Shown here: one piece after another, positions 19,886 to 31,180 of the stretch | Layout of the letters: each line of letters opens with the position of its first letter | How positions within the stretch are numbered: position 1 is the stretch's first letter | NCBI RefSeq assembly: GCF_039555535.1 | Contig: NZ_CP154630.1 | Span: forward strand, 3,299,001 to 3,363,000 | Reading direction: 5' to 3' | Length of the DNA: 64,000 bases | DNA from: Stenotrophomonas maltophilia | GTDB taxonomy: Bacteria > Pseudomonadota > Gammaproteobacteria > Xanthomonadales > Xanthomonadaceae | Notes under the pieces: model-generated | The model's database searches: none | The model's input: only the letters and a program-made list of their open reading frames with translations | What the model was told of the DNA's origin: nothing | Position numbers and translations under genes: made by a program

Positions 19886-19910
19886 AAAAACCCGCGAAAG
19901 CGGGTTTTTT
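19886..19910 (+). terminator. Terminator after tRNA-Leu copy 2
   Basis: AAAAACCCGC/GCGGGTTTTTT hairpin with GAAA loop. The A-rich 5' side also gives a T tract on the minus strand, so it can end the minus-strand TSUP gene as well. Confidence 0.9.
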
Positions 19911-19928
19911 CATGCCCGGAATCCGGCA

Positions 19929-20675
19929 TCAGAACAGCGGCCGCAACACCAGTTCCAGCCCAAGCAGCAGCAGGAACCCGAGGAAACAGGCGCGGAACAC
20001 CCGTGCGCTGATGCGCTGCCGGATCACTTGGCCCAGCCACATGCCCAGCAGCGCCGGCACCACCGCCAGCGCACTCAGGCCCAGCTGCTGGATGCCGAAT
20101 GCACCGTGCATCACCAGTCCGGTGGTCAGCGAAATCGTTGACACGGTGAACGCCAGCCCCAGCGCCTGCACCAGTTCCTCGCGCTGCAGCCCCAGCGACT
20201 GCAGGTACGGCACCGCCGGCATCACGAACACACCCGTCGCACCGGTGACCACGCCCGACAGCGCACCGACCAGCGGCCCCAACCAACGCTCGCGCCGCTG
20301 CGGCACGCGGAACACCGGCGCCAGCAGCGCATAGGCCGCATAGACCACCAGGGCCAGGCCCAGGGCAACGCGCGACCCGGTGCGGTCGACCCGCACCAGC
20401 AGCGCTGCCGAAGCCAGGGTCACCACCACCACTGCCAGCATCATCGGCCACAGCCGCCGCACGATGCCGCCCAGCGACGGACCGGACACCAATTGCCACG
20501 CGTTGGTGACGAAGGTGGGAATGAACAGCATCGATGCGGCCGCCACCGGCGACAACGCGCCGCCCAACAGGCCCATCGCCACCGTCGGCAGCCCCATGCC
20601 GGTCACGCCCTTGACCACGCCGGCCAGCACGAACACCACCACCAGCAACCCATAGAAGTACATCGCCTCGTTCAT
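19929..20675 (-). CDS. TSUP (TauE/SafE) family membrane transporter
   Basis: TSUP proteins export sulfonates, sulfite or other organic anions; the substrate cannot be read from sequence. The 248-residue product has about eight membrane helices in two similar halves, each opening with a Gly-rich turn (GVVKGVTGMGLPTVAMGLLGG and ALSGVVTGATGVFVMPAVPY). The ATG at 20675 was chosen because it directly precedes the first helix; the open frame further upstream is Arg-rich and overlaps the divergent promoter region. It diverges from a LysR gene, its likely regulator. Confidence 0.88.
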   Translation of the reverse strand: MNEAMYFYGLLVVVFVLAGVVKGVTGMGLPTVAMGLLGGALSPVAAASMLFIPTFVTNAWQLVSGPSLGGIVRRLWPMMLAVVVVTLASAALLVRVDRTGSRVALGLALVVYAAYALLAPVFRVPQRRERWLGPLVGALSGVVTGATGVFVMPAVPYLQSLGLQREELVQALGLAFTVSTISLTTGLVMHGAFGIQQLGLSALAVVPALLGMWLGQVIRQRISARVFRACFLGFLLLLGLELVLRPLF

Positions 20676-20773
20676 GCCGCCATTGGAGCGGCCGCGGCAA
20701 CGGCGCACAATGCGGCTTTGCGGCCCCACCCTTCGGACCAGCCGAAGGCAGCCGCCCTGCCGAGGTCATTCCC

Positions 20774-21667
20774 ATGCGACTGGACATTGCCGATCTGCGC
20801 CTGTTCCTGGCCGTCGCCGACGCGGGCAGCATCACCGCCGGTGCGGCACAGGCCAACCTGGCCCTGGCATCGGCCAGTGAACGCCTGCGCGCCATCGAAG
20901 CCGATGCCGGCAGCACGCTGCTGGACCGGCATCCACGCGGGGTAAGCCTGACCGAAGCCGGTGCCGCCCTCGCCCACCATGCGCGCTTGATCGTGCAGCA
21001 GCAGACGCAGCTGCGCGGCGAGCTGCAGGCATTCGCACAGGGCGCGCGCGGCACCCTGCACCTGTATGCCAATACCGCTGCGCTGACCAACTACCTGCCC
21101 TCGCGCCTGGCACCGTGGCTGGCCCAGCGGCCACGGCTGCGGGTGGAACTGCACGAGCGCACCAGCAACGAAGTCGTGCGCGCACTGCGCGCCGGGCAGG
21201 CCGAGGCCGGCATCATCAGCGACGCCGTGCCGGCCGAGGGACTGCAGCGCCATGTGGTGGCCGAAGATCCGCTGGTGATGCTGTTGCCGGGCCACCACCG
21301 TTTCGCCCAGCGCCGCAGCGTGTCCTTCGCCGATGTGCTGGGTGAAACTTTCGTCGCGCTGGCCGACGGCAATGCCCTGCAGACCTACATCGAAGAACTG
21401 GCCGCTGCCGCCGGTCGCGTGCTGGATGTGCGCATCCGCATGAAAACCTTCGAGGGCCTGTGCACGATGGTCGGCCACGGCATCGGCGTGGGCATCATGC
21501 CGCGCACGCTGGCCCGGCAACACCGGCGCAGCACCGGCACCGTTGCAGTTCCACTGGAAGATGCCTGGGCACAGCGTCGTCTCTGCGTGTGCATTGCCGA
21601 CGCGCAGGCACTGTCAGCACCGATGCGCAGCCTGCTGCAGCACCTGGGCGTTCGCACTGAAAAATAA
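20774..21667 (+). CDS. LysR-family transcriptional regulator
   Basis: The 297-residue product has the N-terminal LysR helix-turn-helix (LRLFLAVADAGSITAGAAQANLA, then SASERLRAIEADAG and LLDRHPRGVSLTEAG), a linker helix and a periplasmic-binding-protein-like effector domain (RLRVELHERTSNEVVRAL, GLCTMVGHGIGVGIMPR). It is 98 bases from the divergent TSUP gene, the classic arrangement for a regulator of a neighbouring transporter. The effector is unknown. Confidence 0.9.
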   Translation: MRLDIADLRLFLAVADAGSITAGAAQANLALASASERLRAIEADAGSTLLDRHPRGVSLTEAGAALAHHARLIVQQQTQLRGELQAFAQGARGTLHLYANTAALTNYLPSRLAPWLAQRPRLRVELHERTSNEVVRALRAGQAEAGIISDAVPAEGLQRHVVAEDPLVMLLPGHHRFAQRRSVSFADVLGETFVALADGNALQTYIEELAAAAGRVLDVRIRMKTFEGLCTMVGHGIGVGIMPRTLARQHRRSTGTVAVPLEDAWAQRRLCVCIADAQALSAPMRSLLQHLGVRTEK

Positions 21668-21680
21668 GTGTGAAATTGTG

Positions 21681-21709
21681 TTGACACATCGGCGTGCTTA
21701 CCGCACAAT
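21681..21709 (+). promoter_or_regulatory. Sigma-70 promoter of tRNA-Leu copy 3
   Basis: TTGACA (21681-21686), 17 bases, CACAAT (21704-21709), 14 bases before the tRNA and starting 13 bases after the LysR stop. Confidence 0.86.
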
Positions 21710-21723
21710 TTCTCTCCTGAGTC

Positions 21724-21808
<85 letters not shown>

Positions 21809-21823
21809 TGACTCAAGATGATC

Positions 21824-21846
21824 AAACCCGCGAAAGCGGGTTTTTT
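21824..21846 (+). terminator. Terminator after tRNA-Leu copy 3
   Basis: AAACCCGC/GCGGGTTT stem with GAAA loop and six T bases; nearly the same hairpin as after copy 2. Confidence 0.92.
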
Positions 21847-21965
21847 CGTTTCTGCAGTCCCCGTCGACCTGGATTGACAGCGCGCCCATCCTGAGCGCCT
21901 GCAACTGATTCAAGTCCGCCCATCCGGTACCGATATGGAAGGCAGGACCGTGAACATCTGGGCTT

Positions 21966-22751
21966 ATGGACAAGGCAAAGAAAGACCCGATCACACTGGA
22001 TGTTGCCTCGCTCTTCAACGAGATGAAGGAATTTGATGGCGCTTATGTGAAAGCGCGCAAGGCACACTCCCCTCCGATCCTCAGCGATACGGTACTGGTC
22101 GCCCTCGGAATCGCGCTCGCCGTCCTGCTGACCGTGATCGCAATGGCCGCCATCATCAAGCAATTTGCGTATGAAGGCGACCAAACCTTCTGGAATCCCA
22201 TGGGTCTGGGATTCATGATTTTCCTTGTGGTCCTCGCGCTGCTCTGGGCAGTCTGGTTCGCACTGGATGCCGTTCACTCGGCATTGACGATGTATCGCAC
22301 ACGACTGACAGGTATCGATCAAGCACTCCGCCGCGACGATTGGGTCGCTGCCGCACTTCAGGAGCGGATCTACAGTGCGCAGAAGCAAGCAGCGAATGGC
22401 AAGGCTTCCTCGCCCATGGAGCCCGCCGGGACATGCGCGCGTTTGCAGCAATTGATCCGCCACCTGCAGTCGGAATGCCGAGTCCGCTTGGCACGTGCCA
22501 ATACTGGAGGTCTACTGGGCGCAATGGCGGGCTTGATCATCACCGGGTCGGATACGGCGCAGAAGCTCATGCAGATCAAAGTGCCGATCGAGGTCCCCTC
22601 CTACACTGTGGCACTGGCCATCGGAATCATGCTTGGCGCAATCCTCCAAACCTACTTCGCCGCCAGACTCTCACGACTGGCGGAACTGCTGGAACGGGTC
22701 GTACTGGGCCTTCAGTCGCATTCATCGGCCAGCGCGGGCCAAAGCCGATAG
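21966..22751 (+). CDS. Unrecognised membrane protein, atypical composition
   Basis: I do not recognise this 261-residue protein. It has a polar N-terminus, two membrane helices (about residues 43-66 and 78-103), a basic cytosolic stretch with likely coiled coil (about 105-175, many Arg/Gln), a GLLGAMAGLIITG segment near 183 and a last helix near 212-232, ending in another amphipathic stretch. The two-plus-two helix layout with a long cytosolic middle is only loosely reminiscent of scaffold or channel proteins. Its codons use far more A/T in third positions than neighbouring genes. It sits directly after the third tRNA-Leu and has no partner gene, which fits a horizontally gained single gene. 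Confidence 0.75.
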   Translation: MDKAKKDPITLDVASLFNEMKEFDGAYVKARKAHSPPILSDTVLVALGIALAVLLTVIAMAAIIKQFAYEGDQTFWNPMGLGFMIFLVVLALLWAVWFALDAVHSALTMYRTRLTGIDQALRRDDWVAAALQERIYSAQKQAANGKASSPMEPAGTCARLQQLIRHLQSECRVRLARANTGGLLGAMAGLIITGSDTAQKLMQIKVPIEVPSYTVALAIGIMLGAILQTYFAARLSRLAELLERVVLGLQSHSSASAGQSR

Positions 22752-22803
22752 CCCGTAGCATGCATTTCAGGTGTGACGGCCGCCACGACACCCCTCAAAC
22801 AAA

Positions 22804-22825
22804 AACCCCGCCTTGCGGCGGGGTT
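22804..22825. terminator. Bidirectional terminator, strongest for emrB
   Basis: Stem AACCCCGCC/GGCGGGGTT with TTGC loop. On the minus strand it is followed by TTTTTG, giving a good terminator for the emr operon; on the plus strand the tract is only TTCTTG. Confidence 0.88.
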
Positions 22826-22850
22826 CTTGCATTTCAACGGCAATGATCGA

Positions 22851-24437
22851 TCAATGGCCGCCGGCAGACGCCGCACCCGCACCCGCGCCGAACGGTGGTT
22901 TGGCCAGCCACAGGAACGTGATGATCGCCAGGAAGATCCAGCCCAGCAGGAAGAAGATGTCGTTGAAGCCCATCTGCGAAGCCTGGTGGTTGATCATGTT
23001 GTTCAGCACCGCTGCACCGTTCTGCAGGTTGCCCTGCCCCATCGCGGTCACCTGGTCCTGCATGCCCGGCTGATAGGCCGAGATGTGCTCGGTCAGATCC
23101 GCATGGTGCACCTGGGTACGACGCGCCCACAGCCACGTGGTCAGCGATGCTGCGAAGCTGCCGCCCAGCGTACGCAGGAAGGTGGCCAGGCCGGAACCCG
23201 CCGCGATCTCGCGGCCATCCAGGTCCGACAGCAGGATCTGCAGCACCGGCATGAAGAACAGCGCCACGCCGATGCCCATGATCAGCTGCACGCCGGCCAC
23301 GTGCATGTAGTCCACCTGCAGGTTGAAGTTCGAGCGCAGGAAGCTGGTCATCGACAGCACGATGAAGGCGATCGTGGCCAGCATGCGCATGTCGAAGCGC
23401 GATGCGTACTTGCCCACGAACGGGGTCATGATCACTGGCAGGATACCGATCGGCGCGGTCGCCAGGCCCGCCCAGATCGCGGTGTAGCCCATGTCACGCT
23501 GCAGCCACTGCGGGATCAGCAGCGCCACGCTGAAGAACGCCGCATAGGCCACCACCATCGCCAGCGTGCCTGCGCGGAAGTTTCGATGCCGGAACAGCTT
23601 GAGGTCGACGATCGGATCCTTGTCGGTCAGCTCCCAGATCAGGAAGACCGTCAGCGTCACCACTGCCACGCAGGCCAGCACCACGATCTTCATCGACGAG
23701 AACCAGTCCTCGTCATTGCCCAGATCGAGCACCAGCTGCAGCGCGCCGACACCGATCACCAGGGTGACCAGGCCGACATAGTCCATCTTCGGCTTCTCGA
23801 TCTGCTCCGGGCGCCCCTTCAACTGGTTGCCCACCACCAGCGCGGCAAAGATGCCCAGCGGCACGTTGATCAGGAAGATCCACTCCCAACTGTAGTTGTC
23901 GGTGATCCAGCCACCGAGGATCGGGCCGCAGATCGGCGCCACCACCGTGATCATCGCCAGCAGCGCCAGCGCCTGCCCGCGCTTCTCGCGTGGATAGATC
24001 GAGACCAGCAGCGACTGCGTGATCGGATACATCGGGCCGGCCACGAAGCCCTGCAGCGCGCGTGACAGCACCAGCATGCCCATGCTCTGGGCCAGGCCGC
24101 ACAGCAGCGAGGTGATGACGAAGGCCAGCGTGGCCCAGACGAACAGCTTGCGTTCGCCGAAGCGGCGGCTGAGCCAGCCGGTCAGCGGCAGCGCGATGGC
24201 CGTGCTGACCGCGAACGAGGTGATGACCCACGTCGCCTGCTGCGAACTGGCGCCGAGATTACCGGCGATGGTCGGCAGCGAGACGTTGGCGATGGTGGTG
24301 TCGAGCACCTGCATGAACGACGCCATCGCCAGGCCCACGGTGCACAGGGCGACGCTGGGCGGCAGGAATCCGGAGGCCGCTCCCGGCGCCGCCGGTGCGC
24401 CCGGAGCGCCGGGCGCGGCTGGAGCTTGTGCGGACAT
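22851..24437 (-). CDS. emrB: MFS drug:H+ antiporter EmrB (DHA2 family, 14 helices)
   Basis: EmrB is the inner membrane pump of an MFS tripartite efflux system for hydrophobic agents. The 528-residue protein has a Pro/Ala/Gly-rich N-terminal tail and 14 hydrophobic segments with DHA2 motifs: LDTTIANVSLPTIAGNLGAS in helix 1, the LSRRFGERK loop of motif A, and GPILGGWITDNYSWEWIFLINVP of motif C. It is the last gene of the operon, 7 bases after emrA. Confidence 0.94.
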   Translation of the reverse strand: MSAQAPAAPGAPGAPAAPGAASGFLPPSVALCTVGLAMASFMQVLDTTIANVSLPTIAGNLGASSQQATWVITSFAVSTAIALPLTGWLSRRFGERKLFVWATLAFVITSLLCGLAQSMGMLVLSRALQGFVAGPMYPITQSLLVSIYPREKRGQALALLAMITVVAPICGPILGGWITDNYSWEWIFLINVPLGIFAALVVGNQLKGRPEQIEKPKMDYVGLVTLVIGVGALQLVLDLGNDEDWFSSMKIVVLACVAVVTLTVFLIWELTDKDPIVDLKLFRHRNFRAGTLAMVVAYAAFFSVALLIPQWLQRDMGYTAIWAGLATAPIGILPVIMTPFVGKYASRFDMRMLATIAFIVLSMTSFLRSNFNLQVDYMHVAGVQLIMGIGVALFFMPVLQILLSDLDGREIAAGSGLATFLRTLGGSFAASLTTWLWARRTQVHHADLTEHISAYQPGMQDQVTAMGQGNLQNGAAVLNNMINHQASQMGFNDIFFLLGWIFLAIITFLWLAKPPFGAGAGAASAGGH

Positions 24438-24444
24438 GGCGACC

Positions 24445-25626
24445 TCAGCCCGCCTTCGCCTGCTGCTGCGGCAGGTTGCCCTGGATGATCGTGTGGATCA
24501 CCTCGTCGGCATCATGCAGCTGCTTGGCATACACGTCGGTGTCGAACACCGTGCCCTTGGCCGGGGTGCTCGGCAGCACTTCACCCTTCTGGTCGCGCAG
24601 GCTCACTTCAGCCTTCATCGACAGGCCGATGCGCAGCGGGTGTTCGGCCAGCTGCTTGGCATCGATGGCGATGCGCACCGGCACGCGCTGCACGATCTTG
24701 ATCCAGTTGCCGCTGGCGTTCTGCGCCGGCAGCAGCGAGAACGCCGAACCGGTGCCCAGGCCCAGGCTCTGGATGCGGCCCTTGTACTTCACGTCACCGG
24801 CATACAGGTCCGACTTCAGCTCCACTTCCTGGCCCAGGCGCATGTGGCGCAGCTGGGTTTCCTTGAAGTTGGCCTCGACCCACATCTGCTCGGTCGGCAC
24901 TACCGCCATCAGCGCGTTGCCCGGCTGCACGCGCTGGCCGACCTGCACCGAACGACGGGCGACGTAGCCGGTGACCGGCGCGACGATGCCGGCGCGGGCG
25001 TTGTTGAGGAAGGCCTGGCGCAGCTGCGCGGCTGCCGCCTGCACGTCCGGCTGGGTGGCGATCACGGTGTCGTCGACCAACGCGCGGTTGCGTTCGACGG
25101 TCTCGCGCGACCCGGCAACGGCCGCTTCGGCCGCAGCCAGCTCATCGCGGGCGTGGGCCAGTTCTTCGTTGGAGATGGCGCCGGTGGCGGCCAGGTCCTT
25201 GCGGCGGGCGAAGTCATCACGCACGCGCTTCAGGGTCACCTGGCGCGCGTTCAAGTCCGCCTGCGCGCCTTCCACGCTGCGGTACAGGCCACGGGTCTGG
25301 CGCACGGTCTTGGCCAGGTTGGCTTCGGCCTGCTGCAGCGCCACCGAGGTGTCGGACGGGTCCAGCTGCACCAGCAGCTGGCCGCGCTCCACGCGCATGC
25401 CGTCATCGGCGTTGATGGCGACCACGGTACCGGCCACCAGCGGGGTGATCTGCACTTGGTTGCCCTGCACGTAGGCATCGTCGGTCTCTTCGAACCAACG
25501 ACCGAACATGAAGTACCACAGCGCCAGCGCGGCAAGCAGCAGCACGACGATCACGAACAGGCCGCGCAGCAGGTTGCCACGGCGGTTGGAGGCGGCCGGG
25601 GCCGCGGTGTCTTGGGTCTGGCTCAT
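24445..25626 (-). CDS. emrA: Membrane fusion protein EmrA
   Basis: EmrA bridges EmrB to the outer membrane channel. The 393-residue protein has one N-terminal helix (about 22-43, GLFVIVVLLLAALALWYF), the EmrA signature TDDAYVQGNQVQITPLVAGTV starting near residue 48, a long coiled-coil hairpin, and the second lipoyl half (APVTGYVARRSVQVGQRVQPG). Two short gaps, 11 bases from emrC and 7 to emrB, show operon transcription. Confidence 0.94.
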   Translation of the reverse strand: MSQTQDTAAPAASNRRGNLLRGLFVIVVLLLAALALWYFMFGRWFEETDDAYVQGNQVQITPLVAGTVVAINADDGMRVERGQLLVQLDPSDTSVALQQAEANLAKTVRQTRGLYRSVEGAQADLNARQVTLKRVRDDFARRKDLAATGAISNEELAHARDELAAAEAAVAGSRETVERNRALVDDTVIATQPDVQAAAAQLRQAFLNNARAGIVAPVTGYVARRSVQVGQRVQPGNALMAVVPTEQMWVEANFKETQLRHMRLGQEVELKSDLYAGDVKYKGRIQSLGLGTGSAFSLLPAQNASGNWIKIVQRVPVRIAIDAKQLAEHPLRIGLSMKAEVSLRDQKGEVLPSTPAKGTVFDTDVYAKQLHDADEVIHTIIQGNLPQQQAKAG

Positions 25627-25637
25627 GGCAGGGGTCT

Positions 25638-27131
25638 TCAGGAATGCGAGGAATCGGAATGGGAGGCGATCGGTGCGCGGTCGGCGTCAGCGGGCTGGAA
25701 ACCACCACCCAGCGCCTTGCTCAGGCGCACCGAAGTCTGCACCTGCTGCGACTGCAGGCCGGCCAGCTGCTGCTGCGACTGCAGCAGGGTGGACTGCGCG
25801 GTCAGCACGTCCAGGTAGCTGCCGATGCCGGCGCGGTAACGCTGCCGGGCCAGGTCGAAGGCCGAGCGGGCGGTGTCCACCGCCTGCTGCTGCGAGTGCG
25901 CCTGCTGCGCCAGCGAGCGCACCGCATTGACCTGGTCGGCCACGTCGCGCAGCGCGTCGAGCACGGCCTGGTTGTAGTTGGCCACCGCCAGGTCGTACTG
26001 CGCATCGGTGTTGGCCAGGTTGGCACGCAGCTTGCCGCCTTCGAAGATCGGCAGGCTCAGCGCCGGGCCGATGTAGGCGAAGGTGGAGCTGCTCTTCAGC
26101 AGGTCACCCACGTTCGGGGCGACCACGCCAGCCAGCGCGGTCAGGTTGAAACTCGGGTAGAACTTGGTCCTGGCCACCTTGATCTGCTTGTCGGCTGCTT
26201 CCACGCGCCAGCGTGCGGCAACAATGTCGGGGCGACGGCCCAGCAGTTCGCTGGGCAGCACGCCCGGCAGCTGCAGCGCCAGCGGGTTCAGCGGCTGCGG
26301 GCGCTGGATCGACAGGCCACGGTCCGGGCCCTTGCCGACCAGCGCGGCCAGTGCGGTGCGGGCCGCGTCGATGCGCTGCTGCGCGGCCTGCACCTGCTGC
26401 TGCGCGGCCGGTACGCGAGCCTCGGCCTGGCGCACCTGCAGGTCGCTGTCGATGCCGGCACTGCGGCGCTGGCGGGTCAGCTCCAGCGACTTCTGCGAAC
26501 GGGTCAGCTCTTCCTCGGCCACGTCATTGAGCTGCCACGCATAGGCCAGGTCGGCATAGGCCTGGGTGATGCCGGTGGACAGGTTCAGGCGGGCGGCCTG
26601 GGCTTCGACGGTGGCGGCGTGGGCACCATCCACGGCGGCTTCCCAGGCAGCGCGCTTGCCGCCCCACAGGTCCACGCCGTAGCTGAAGTCGAAGGCGACC
26701 TGGCTGCTGCCGCCGTAGCGGCCACCCATTTCGCTGCCGACCATCGACTCAGGCAGGCGCAGGCCGGTGTAGCCGCCGGACACCGACAGGCTGGGCAGCT
26801 GGTCAGCGCGCGCGGTACCGACCTGGGCCTGGGCCTGGCGCAGGCGCGCGTCGGCGGCGTCCAGGCTCGGATGACCGGCCAGGCCCTCGGCAACCAGCGC
26901 GTCCAGCTGCGCATCGCCCAGCGCCTTCCACCAGTCCTGCGCCGGGAAGCCGGTGGCGCTCAGGTCGGTGTCGGCCAGGGTGCGTTCGCTGTGCAGGCTG
27001 TCCACGTCTAGCACGTGGCCCTGCGGGGTGAGGCCACGGCTGCTGGCGCAGGCGGCCAGGGCCAGGGCCAGCGCTGACACCAGCAGCGCGCGCCCGGACC
27101 GGCGGAGAGTGGGATGCGGGATCGGGTTCAT
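25638..27131 (-). CDS. emrC: Outer membrane efflux lipoprotein EmrC (NodT family)
   Basis: This is the operon's own outer membrane channel, the feature that makes EmrCAB of Stenotrophomonas self-contained. The 497-residue product has a lipobox (ALAACASS, Cys near residue 28), the WWKALGDAQLDALVAEGL opening, VDLWGGKRAAWEAA and the GVLPSELLGRRPDIVAARW motif. The ATG at 27131 overlaps the emrR stop by four bases (ATGA), which fixes the start; the frame further upstream is shadow. Confidence 0.93.
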   Translation of the reverse strand: MNPIPHPTLRRSGRALLVSALALALAACASSRGLTPQGHVLDVDSLHSERTLADTDLSATGFPAQDWWKALGDAQLDALVAEGLAGHPSLDAADARLRQAQAQVGTARADQLPSLSVSGGYTGLRLPESMVGSEMGGRYGGSSQVAFDFSYGVDLWGGKRAAWEAAVDGAHAATVEAQAARLNLSTGITQAYADLAYAWQLNDVAEEELTRSQKSLELTRQRRSAGIDSDLQVRQAEARVPAAQQQVQAAQQRIDAARTALAALVGKGPDRGLSIQRPQPLNPLALQLPGVLPSELLGRRPDIVAARWRVEAADKQIKVARTKFYPSFNLTALAGVVAPNVGDLLKSSSTFAYIGPALSLPIFEGGKLRANLANTDAQYDLAVANYNQAVLDALRDVADQVNAVRSLAQQAHSQQQAVDTARSAFDLARQRYRAGIGSYLDVLTAQSTLLQSQQQLAGLQSQQVQTSVRLSKALGGGFQPADADRAPIASHSDSSHS

Positions 27132-27571
27132 GGGGTCGTCAGTGAATCGCGGATTCGGGTAAGGAGGGACAGCAGCAGCGTGCGCTCGTCGGTGGAAAGA
27201 TCGCGCAAGGCGTAATCCATCACCGCGTCGCCGCGCAGCTTCAGCCGCGCCCACAACGCGCGGCCTTCATCGGTCAGCACGATCTGCAGCGCGCGGCGGT
27301 CCTGCGCATGCGGTTCGCGGCGGACGCAGCCCAGCGCCTCCAGCTTGTCCAGCAGGCGGGTGACCGCGCTGGGCACCTGGTCGATGGCCTGGGCCAGCTC
27401 GTTGGCGGTGCACGGGGCCATGTGCGAAAGCACCTTCAGCCCGATGTAGTGGGTGAAGCCGATACCCAGATCTTCTTCGGCCATGGACGCGTCGAGTTGC
27501 CGGACCAGGCCGTCGCGCACCTGGCGCAGCAGCAGGCCGAAGCTGGGGGGAGTGGTTGCAGGACAGATCAT
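27128..27571 (-). CDS. emrR: MarR-family repressor EmrR
   Basis: MarR-type regulators repress efflux operons and release DNA on binding a substrate. The 147-residue protein has the family's winged helix: TANELAQAIDQVPSAVTRLLDKLEALGCVRRE, followed by the wing QDRRALQIVLTDEG. The ATG at 27571 gives normal family length; upstream frame has no conserved sequence. It is first in emrR-C-A-B, and a palindrome 24 bases upstream of its start is a good candidate for its operator, implying autoregulation. Confidence 0.93.
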   Translation of the reverse strand: MICPATTPPSFGLLLRQVRDGLVRQLDASMAEEDLGIGFTHYIGLKVLSHMAPCTANELAQAIDQVPSAVTRLLDKLEALGCVRREPHAQDRRALQIVLTDEGRALWARLKLRGDAVMDYALRDLSTDERTLLLSLLTRIRDSLTTP

Positions 27572-27594
27572 GGGGGAGCATTCTCTTCCAAAAA

Positions 27595-27618
27595 AAATAT
27601 TTCTCAATGGAAATATTT
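27595..27618. promoter_or_regulatory. Candidate EmrR operator
   Basis: A perfect 9-base inverted repeat AAATATTTC (27595-27603), six bases, GAAATATTT (27610-27618) stands in an unusually AT-rich patch between emrR and the divergent AraC gene. Spacing and symmetry fit a MarR-type dimer. It may control both directions. Confidence 0.68.
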
Positions 27619-27743
27619 GATCTGGCATCGAATGCTGTGTTGCAGCAGTGGGCTGGATCAGTGACGGCGCACACCTTAATGGCCCGCTCAGCTGGCCCGG
27701 TAGTACAATTAAGCCAATGGATGACACATTTCAGCCAGCGGAT

Positions 27744-28625
27744 ATGATGAACAAGGCAGAAATCCCCCCTCCGAAACGCCTGCTGCGTGACGACGCACTG
27801 GACTGGTTCGAGCGCAACGACGGCCCGCCGGTGGTCGCCTTCCGCTTCGACAGCCCCCTCGGCCTGGTCCGGGAAGTGGACTGGCACCACCACCAGCGCG
27901 CCCAGCTGATCTGCGTCGAACGCGGCCTGCTGACCACCCGCACCTCGCACGGGACGTGGTCGCTGGCGCCGGGCTCGGCCGGCTGGATGCCGCCGCTGGA
28001 GCCGCATACGGTGACCCTGGACGGTCCGCTGCGTGGCTGGGGCATGGCGCTGGCCGCACCGGCCTGCGCCACCCTGCCCGCCGATCCCTGCGTGCTGGGC
28101 CTGTCCAAGCTGGCGCAGGCGCTGGCCGACCGCATCTGCGAATGGCCGCTGGGCTACGACACCACGCCCGAGCGCCAGCACATCATCGACGTGCTGCTGG
28201 ACGAGATCCGCACTGCGCCGCGCCAGCGCATGCACCTGCCGATGCCGCATGACCGGCGCCTGCTGAAGATCGCCTCGCAGCTGCTGGCCGACCCGTCCGA
28301 CGAGCGCAGCCTGGCCGAATGGGCGCACTGGGCCGGCCTGTCGCCGCGCAGCCTCACCCGCCACTTCCGCGACGAGACCACGCTCAGCTTCGCCCAGTGG
28401 CGGCAGCAGGCCCGGCTCTCCGAAGCCCTGCGCCAGTTGACCGATGGCCGCAGCGTGGCCGACATCGCCCACGCACTGGGCTTCAGCAGCGCCAGCGCCT
28501 TCGTCACCGTGTTCCGCCGCCACTTCGGGCTGCCGCCCGGGCGCTACCTGGCGCGGGCCGGGCATGGCCTGGAAACCGGGCTGGACCCTGCGCGCGGCTT
28601 GGCATCCCCCGCCGCATCCGGATAA
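27744..28625 (+). CDS. AraC-family regulator with cupin-like sensor domain
   Basis: The 293-residue product has an N-terminal cupin-like domain (WHHHQRAQLICVERGLLTT, LAPGSAGWMPPLEPHTV) of the AraC_binding/RmlC type and a C-terminal pair of helix-turn-helix motifs (SLAEWAHWAGLSPRSLTRHFRDE and SVADIAHALGFSSASAFVTVFRRHFG). Three in-frame ATGs, 27717, 27744 and 27747, are possible; 27744 has the better preceding purine stretch. It diverges from emrR and may respond to an emr-related compound, though that is only inferred from position. Confidence 0.87.
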   Translation: MMNKAEIPPPKRLLRDDALDWFERNDGPPVVAFRFDSPLGLVREVDWHHHQRAQLICVERGLLTTRTSHGTWSLAPGSAGWMPPLEPHTVTLDGPLRGWGMALAAPACATLPADPCVLGLSKLAQALADRICEWPLGYDTTPERQHIIDVLLDEIRTAPRQRMHLPMPHDRRLLKIASQLLADPSDERSLAEWAHWAGLSPRSLTRHFRDETTLSFAQWRQQARLSEALRQLTDGRSVADIAHALGFSSASAFVTVFRRHFGLPPGRYLARAGHGLETGLDPARGLASPAASG

Positions 28626-28685
28626 TCACAGGATTGCGAGCGGCGACCGCCGTCGCCGCCTCCCGACAACAGGTAACAACGCCGC

Positions 28686-30929
<2,244 letters not shown>

Positions 30930-30952
30930 GGGCTGGGGCCCTGCCCTGGTGG

Positions 30953-30972
30953 GTGTCAACCTTGGTTGACAC
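30953..30972. repeat. SMAG-like hairpin after parC
   Basis: GTGTCAACC and GGTTGACAC form a 9-bp stem around TT, 23 bases after the parC stop and before the terminator. Confidence 0.7.
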
Positions 30973-30993
30973 GCCTTGCCGGGGATCAGACAC

Positions 30994-31023
30994 GAAAAAG
31001 CCGGGGCAATCCCCGGCTTTTTC
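30994..31023. terminator. Bidirectional terminator after parC
   Basis: A perfect 13-bp stem, GAAAAAGCCGGGG and its complement, with loop CAAT. A tract on one side and T tract on the other make it work in both directions (parC on plus, bfr on minus). Confidence 0.93.
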
Positions 31024-31104
31024 GTTGTCGGCTGGCGGGCGGTGGAGCAGCTGGCGGGCGAAGGCTGGCTGGCGGTGCGCCGGTGCTGGCGGGCGACAGA
31101 ACGT

Positions 31105-31165
31105 TGTAGAGTCGAGCCATGCTCGACTCGGATCCAACAGCAGCCGAGCATGGCCCGGCTCTACA
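31105..31165. repeat. Facing pair of SMAG repeats
   Basis: TGTAGAGTCGAGCCATGCTC starts the first element and AGCCGAGCATGGCCCGGCTC-TACA ends the second; the arms pair across the whole 61 bases. It is 15 bases downstream of the bacterioferritin stop. Confidence 0.8.
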
Positions 31166-31180
31166 GAGAGCGGTGCCGGC

